Shown here one piece after another: positions 40,473 through 43,876 of a stretch of DNA of 43,876 bases; positions within the stretch are counted from its first letter, which is position 1, and each line of letters begins with the position of its first letter. This stretch comes from an uncultured Alphaproteobacteria bacterium (lineage in GTDB: Bacteria > Pseudomonadota > Alphaproteobacteria > Rhodobacterales > Rhodobacteraceae). Position numbers and translations under genes: made by a program. The DNA is taken from positions 1 to 43,876 of the forward strand of contig CACFNV010000008.1 of the NCBI GenBank assembly GCA_902567635.1. The letters are read 5' to 3'. Below the pieces are notes generated by a model. It worked only from the letters and a program-made list of their open reading frames with translations. It made no database searches and was not told the DNA's origin.

Positions 40473-41019
40473 ATCCTATCTCCTCACAGAATTCCTTGTA
40501 TTTATTTAGTTTGGAATTTGAGTTTGGACCATTAGATGATTTCTTTTGGGCATGTTGAAATACACCTTCTTTGAAAATTCCTTCTTTAAGGATTGTACCA
40601 TCAGCATTGTATTGGGTGCCATGACCATGCCTTTTACTATCCTTAAATTTCCCAACATATTTTTCACCATCTGCAAAGGTATAGGTGCCCTGACCATGCC
40701 TTTTGCCATCTTTATATTCACCTACATATTTATCTCCATTTGCCCAGGTATAGGTACCCTGACCATTCTGCTTTTCATCCTTCCATTCACCCACGTATTT
40801 GTCATCCTTATTTGGACCTTCTCCCCAAGTGTTTATACCCTGCCCATGCCTTTTATCATCCTTCCACTCACCGACGTATTTATCTCCATTATCCCAAATA
40901 TATGTACCAAAGCAGTTATGGAAATAACCTGACGATGGACACTCAGGCAATGCCCAACTCTTTGAGGGAATAGTTGAAAATGAAAATAAGATAAAAAAGA
41001 CAAAAAGTATTTTATTCAT
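40414..41019 (-). CDS. Exported MORN-repeat protein (201 aa)
   Basis: Contains a signal peptide (residues 1-23, ending SKSWALPEC), a disulfide-type start (CPSSGYFHNCFGTYIW), about five MORN repeats (GDKYVGEWKDDKRHGQG and similar, one with an insert GEGPNKD), and the same C-terminal domain as the 436-aa protein (NKYKEFCEEIGFKPGTEKF, ADCVLKAMEKD). It is the simplest form of this protein type. At the DNA level, 40910-40955 is almost identical to 38665-38711 in the larger gene, indicating recent duplication or gene conversion. Confidence 0.85.
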   Translation of the reverse strand: MNKILFVFFILFSFSTIPSKSWALPECPSSGYFHNCFGTYIWDNGDKYVGEWKDDKRHGQGINTWGEGPNKDDKYVGEWKDEKQNGQGTYTWANGDKYVGEYKDGKRHGQGTYTFADGEKYVGKFKDSKRHGHGTQYNADGTILKEGIFKEGVFQHAQKKSSNGPNSNSKLNKYKEFCEEIGFKPGTEKFADCVLKAMEKD

Positions 41020-41195
41020 ATGATTAGTATAACAAAATTTCCTAACGTTGCACTCAAACTATCAAATATGGGAAAGTTATTTCCACCTTTAAACTCATTC
41101 AACGGTGACTGTTTACTTTCTAATCACGAATTAACGTGTTCGCTTCATCACTCTTTTTTTTTAGCTTTCGTATTTGTACTTGTGAAAACTATTTA

Positions 41196-41438
41196 CTAAC
41201 TACTTATTTCTTTCTTAAAAAATGCCTTTATTGTTTTCAAGTCTTTCTTTTCAACTGGTTTGCTTTCTGGTGATAGAAAATCAAGAGGATTTGGTATTCC
41301 TGAGTTTTGTTCAACATAATTTAAAGACTTAGAAACCACAGAAACTAATTCCCATCCTTCCCTTCCCAGTTCATTTAAAACGTCATCACTTTCGTCCCAC
41401 TGCAAGTACCTTGTTGTATAAATATATTTCTTATCCAT
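41196..41438 (-). CDS. Small DUF4177-like protein (80 aa)
   Basis: A soluble 80-aa protein. YIYTTRYLQWDESDDVLNEL and GREGWELVSVVSKSLNYVEQ match the DUF4177 pattern (YExxxxxxLNxLGxEGWELVSV), a small beta-alpha protein of unknown function. It lies 12 bases downstream of the GNAT gene on the same strand and is probably co-transcribed. Confidence 0.65.
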   Translation of the reverse strand: MDKKYIYTTRYLQWDESDDVLNELGREGWELVSVVSKSLNYVEQNSGIPNPLDFLSPESKPVEKKDLKTIKAFFKKEISS

Positions 41439-41450
41439 AATTACGTTTCT

Positions 41451-41879
41451 TCATACATTACGTTTCCATTCAAAATGGGTTTCAGACAAACCATCATCAC
41501 CTTTCTCTTTTTCTCCTATTATATTAAAACCTTCTCTTTCATAAAACTTGTGAGCTTTTTTGTTAAAAGAGTGGCTCCACAAATGTAAGTAGTTTCTGCT
41601 TAACTTAACTTTATCCAGTAAGATTTTCCCAAGCCCATTGCCGGGCTCTGCTGTGTAAAGTGCCATAATCTGTAGAGTTTCTTGGTTTAATGAAATATAT
41701 CCTTTGGCTGGGCTGCAAACTAACCAAACTTCTCTGAGAGGAATCACTTCTTTGATCATCTGCTCTAATTTTAGTTTGTTGTACAAACGTGGCATCTCCT
41801 TTGTTTTAGAAATCCAATTATCTAATATTATTGCACATTCAAGAGCATTTTCTGTTTCTGCTTTTCTTACATTAGTCAT
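41451..41879 (-). CDS. GNAT N-acetyltransferase
   Basis: A 142-aa GNAT. VRKAETENALECAIILDNWI opens it, EVWLVCSPAKGYISLNQETL is the central strand pair, and LYTAEPGNGLGKILLDKVKL holds the acetyl-CoA loop (GxGxGK, with Asn in place of the usual Arg/Gln-x-x-Gly spacing). FNKKAHKFYEREGF is the C-terminal helix-strand. It is a different subfamily from the 32-kb GNAT. The substrate is unknown. It is first of a two-gene unit with the DUF4177-like gene. Confidence 0.82.
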   Translation of the reverse strand: MTNVRKAETENALECAIILDNWISKTKEMPRLYNKLKLEQMIKEVIPLREVWLVCSPAKGYISLNQETLQIMALYTAEPGNGLGKILLDKVKLSRNYLHLWSHSFNKKAHKFYEREGFNIIGEKEKGDDGLSETHFEWKRNV

Positions 41880-41963
41880 GTTAATCTGCCTTCAGACTAT
41901 TTTCTTTCAAATGTCAGATACATTTTACCCTAAAGATGCTCGTACTGTCTATTTCGCTCTTCT

Positions 41964-42275
41964 CTAATACGTACCTGACATTCTTCGTATCTCTTTATGA
42001 CTGGCGAATACGTTATTATTCTTAAAGACACTTCCACGAGCTGTTTTGATGTTCATATCACGTAATATCTTTGCAATACGTCTATAACCAAGTCCACTGT
42101 CATGCATAGACTTAATCAACTCATATATCTCTTCTTGTTTGCTAGTCAGTTCTCGCTTGTATGCCAACGAGTTAGTCCTACACGTAACAGTGAAGTTCAG
42201 ATAAACATTAAATCGTTTTGTTAATTCGTACTTCAAAACTACTCGACAGTGGCATTTTACGGTGTAATGACGCAC
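41964..42275 (-). CDS. Second recombinase-domain-like helix-turn-helix ORF, C-terminally truncated
   Basis: A 103-aa ORF. The core is SKQEEIYELIKSMHDSGLGY, RRIAKILRDMNIKTARGSVF and KNNNVFA, again a Recombinase-domain-like helix-turn-helix (IAxxLxxxxIxTARGxxFxxxxV), related in style to repeat 1 but distinct in sequence and on the opposite strand. After KNNNVFA the usual VxxILKR helix is missing (SHKEIRRMSGTY), suggesting truncation or frameshift. Its first codons overlap repeat 1, copy 8. A 12-base inverted pair (AATGTCAGATAC / GTACCTGACATT, 11 of 12) brackets 41911-41982. Confidence 0.4.
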   Translation of the reverse strand: MRHYTVKCHCRVVLKYELTKRFNVYLNFTVTCRTNSLAYKRELTSKQEEIYELIKSMHDSGLGYRRIAKILRDMNIKTARGSVFKNNNVFASHKEIRRMSGTY

Positions 42276-42463
42276 TTTTTCCTGCAGATGTGGTTAAACA
42301 AGAAAGGTTACCTGTTCGTGGAAAGAAGTTCAAATGTAATCATGTTCATTCAATCGTGAAGAAGAAAAGACTGAAAGATGAAAAGTTGGAAAGAGACTAT
42401 CCAGAGGAGTGGTCTGATTTTAGTTTGGAGGTATTAGATAAATCTATTTTAAATAGATTTTAA
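42241..42463 (+). pseudogene. Repeat 1, copy 8 (5' deleted)
   Basis: The left end CGACAGTGGCATTTTACGGT is kept and then jumps, with about 120 bases missing, to WLNKKGYLPVRGKKFKCNHV, HSIVKKKRLKDEKLERDYPE and EWSDFSLEVLDKSILNRF. The first half of the ORF (the QFFLxETIT and FDQIAE segments) is deleted. It ends 3 bases before the stop of the third MORN gene. Confidence 0.75.
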
Positions 42464-42466
42464 TAA

Positions 42467-43255
42467 TTATTCAAAGAATGCAGTTTTACTAAAAAAATCT
42501 GAGAATTTTTTCGGTTGAATTTCTTGTCCTGACTTACTAAAGAACTTACCTTTAGTTGGATTATATCTTCTATCAACCTCCCCAATAAATGTTGTTCCCC
42601 CTTCAAATGATATTTTTATTTTATATACTCTTCCCGCTCTAAATTTTCCTCTATACCATCCATAATCAAGAGAAATTTTTTGCCCTGTTCTACCCGTTAA
42701 AATACCATCCGAGGGTAAGTCGTCTATCCATCTTCCTTCAAAACTTCTTCCATCTGTAAATACTATTTTACCGTGTCCATGCTTTCCATTTTTACCAGGA
42801 CCCTTTCTTGAAAATTGACCAGTGTAAACAGTTCCATCCTTCCAAGTAAAAATACCATTGCCTTCTGCAACTCCACCTAACCTTGTACCCCTCCATTGAC
42901 CCTCATATTTTTCACCATCAGACCAAGTGTAAGTTCCTTGTCCGTGTTTTACTCCATTTTTCCATTGTCCTGAATACACATTTCCAGAAAAAACAAATTT
43001 TGTATTGGGAGCAAAATAATAAGTCCCAGTCCCATGAAATTTATTATTTCTAAACTCTCCTATGTATTTATCACCCTTTTTATGCCCAGAAACCCAAATA
43101 TATGTTCCAAAGCAGTTATGATAAGGTCCTTTGGGTGGGCATTTCGGTAACTCTGATGCAAAAACATGTGAGAATACAAGTGTCTTTAGAACATAAAGGA
43201 ATAACGCCCAACCTAACCATTTTCTAGAAATGTCATCTAACCTAGTTCTTCGCAT
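42467..43255 (-). CDS. Exported MORN-repeat protein (262 aa, diverged)
   Basis: An N-terminal hydrophobic signal (about 14-33, ending FASELPKC) is followed by the same start as the other two (CPPKGPYHNCFGTYIWVSG). About seven less regular MORN repeats come next (GDKYIGEFRNNKFHGTGTYY; GEKYEGQWRG; GTVYTGQFSRKGPGKNGKHG). The C-terminal part (FEGGTTFIGEVDRRYNPTKG) differs from the EFCEEIG domain of the others. Its ATG overlaps the last 19 bases of the upstream secreted paralog gene, so the two are translationally coupled. Confidence 0.82.
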   Translation of the reverse strand: MRRTRLDDISRKWLGWALFLYVLKTLVFSHVFASELPKCPPKGPYHNCFGTYIWVSGHKKGDKYIGEFRNNKFHGTGTYYFAPNTKFVFSGNVYSGQWKNGVKHGQGTYTWSDGEKYEGQWRGTRLGGVAEGNGIFTWKDGTVYTGQFSRKGPGKNGKHGHGKIVFTDGRSFEGRWIDDLPSDGILTGRTGQKISLDYGWYRGKFRAGRVYKIKISFEGGTTFIGEVDRRYNPTKGKFFSKSGQEIQPKKFSDFFSKTAFFE

Positions 43256-43806
43256 ACTTTTTTTGCCTTATCGATGGACTCTTTAAACTTAAACAAAGAC
43301 CAAGTGTTAAAATCAACATCAAAGTACTCTTTTACTTGGAATGCAGAATTACCTTCTATTTTCAAAGTAACTTCATTAGCATCGCCAAAAAATGTTCTAA
43401 GTCTATCCATCGGTAAAAAACCAAGGTCGATTAGCAAAGTCTTGCCTAAAAGAAAAGGCATTTCATGAATCACTTTAACTCTCATTGGATAATTTAAAAA
43501 TTTGGCATCTATTATCTTCCCTTCTAGAACTGTCTCTACAAGGGGAATAGTTGTGGTGTAAAAAGATGCTAGCATATTAGGTAAATCGCAATTACCTTTT
43601 TTAAATCTTATTCTTAGTCTATCCCCATGAGTTATCTTTCCGTTCACGGAAGCATGTACAGTATCTTGTATAATAGATTCCAAAATCCATTCATTCTCTT
43701 TCCACTCTTCCAACCTTTCCATCTTAAAATTCTTTTCTGCTGATGCATTGGAGAACGTTAAAACCAAAAGCAAAATCGATAAGTATCTCCAGTAACAAAT
43801 ATGCAT
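43237..43806 (-). CDS. Exported protein, secreted paralog family copy C
   Basis: A 189-aa protein with signal peptide (residues 1-23, ending SNASAEK). The mature part is strongly similar to copy A at 22585: RLEEWKENEWILESIIQ, VNGKITHGDRLRIRFKKGNC, MRVKVIHEMPFLLGKTLLID, GFLPMDRLRTFFGDANEVTL, FDVDFNTWSL, KVCEEL. Both conserved cysteines are kept. It overlaps the start of the MORN gene downstream, the only visible link between the two protein families. A periplasmic location is inferred. Confidence 0.75.
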   Translation of the reverse strand: MHICYWRYLSILLLVLTFSNASAEKNFKMERLEEWKENEWILESIIQDTVHASVNGKITHGDRLRIRFKKGNCDLPNMLASFYTTTIPLVETVLEGKIIDAKFLNYPMRVKVIHEMPFLLGKTLLIDLGFLPMDRLRTFFGDANEVTLKIEGNSAFQVKEYFDVDFNTWSLFKFKESIDKAKKVCEELG

Positions 43807-43849
43807 TAGATGTTGTGCCTAAAGTATTTAATTCTAATAGTTATATTCT

Positions 43850-43876
43850 ATCAGAAACGCATACCTACAGAAACAT
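43850..43876 (+). repeat. Repeat 2, copy E (cut by window end)
   Basis: TCAGAAACGCATACCTACAG followed by AAACAT matches the left block of copies A, C and D. The palindromic core would lie beyond the window. It sits upstream of the secreted paralog C start. Confidence 0.6.

Noticed and set aside
39450..41095. Inverted similarity GGTGGAAATAA / TTATTTCCACC between the gaps upstream of two MORN genes
   Set aside because: Only about 20 bases and in the wrong orientation for a shared promoter; likely chance in AT-rich DNA.

Overview
The window is AT-rich bacterial DNA that looks like a low-GC alphaproteobacterium, probably marine. DnaE and the first 77 residues of HisS are of alphaproteobacterial type, and most other genes are short, single and tightly spaced. 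No tRNA, rRNA, CRISPR array, integrase or complete transposase was seen. The taxonomic call is an inference from protein resemblance; no database search was possible.

Region 1 (1 to about 20,100) is conserved, ordinary chromosome. dnaE and hisS run leftward together. Then come a hot-dog thioesterase, a small lipoprotein, an M20 carboxypeptidase, an EamA exporter with a DUF3833 lipoprotein, a PCu(A)C-fold protein that has lost its copper ligands, an aldehyde dehydrogenase, VOC, cupin, SDR and MaoC enzymes, a SABATH-type carboxyl methyltransferase, a YgjP-like metalloprotease / HAD nucleotidase / NYN cluster, and an MTA/SAH-type nucleosidase. A broken GNAT acetyltransferase gene lies at 14.8-15.2 kb.

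Region 2 (about 20,200 to the end) is accessory DNA with a striking layout. Mostly single, mostly minus-strand genes (secreted proteins, GNAT, DsrE, an alpha/beta hydrolase, MORN-repeat proteins) are separated by copies of two dispersed repeats. Repeat 1 (about 370 bp, eight full or partial copies, all on the plus strand) encodes a small recombinase-domain-like helix-turn-helix ORF, and each copy ends facing the 3' end of a convergent minus-strand gene. Repeat 2 (about 70-100 bp, five copies, palindromic core) also lies between genes, usually just downstream of a minus-strand stop. Read on the minus strand this resembles a gene-cassette array: gene, repeat, gene, repeat. Remnants of broken genes, including an Nmad3-like one at 23.5-23.7 kb, lie between the intact ones.

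Three functional blocks sit inside region 2. (a) A four-gene operon at 30.4 to 26.9 kb: SxtJ-like membrane protein, a 52-aa DUF5989 protein, a NodU/CmcH-type carbamoyltransferase and a membrane-anchored SGNH hydrolase. (b) A plus-strand restriction-modification operon at 32.9-36.4 kb: two complete cytosine-5 methyltransferases and a GIY-YIG nuclease with an uncharacterised N-terminal half. (c) A MORN zone at 38.0-43.8 kb: three exported MORN-repeat proteins, each convergent with a copy of repeat 1, and one of them coupled to a member of a three-copy secreted paralog family.
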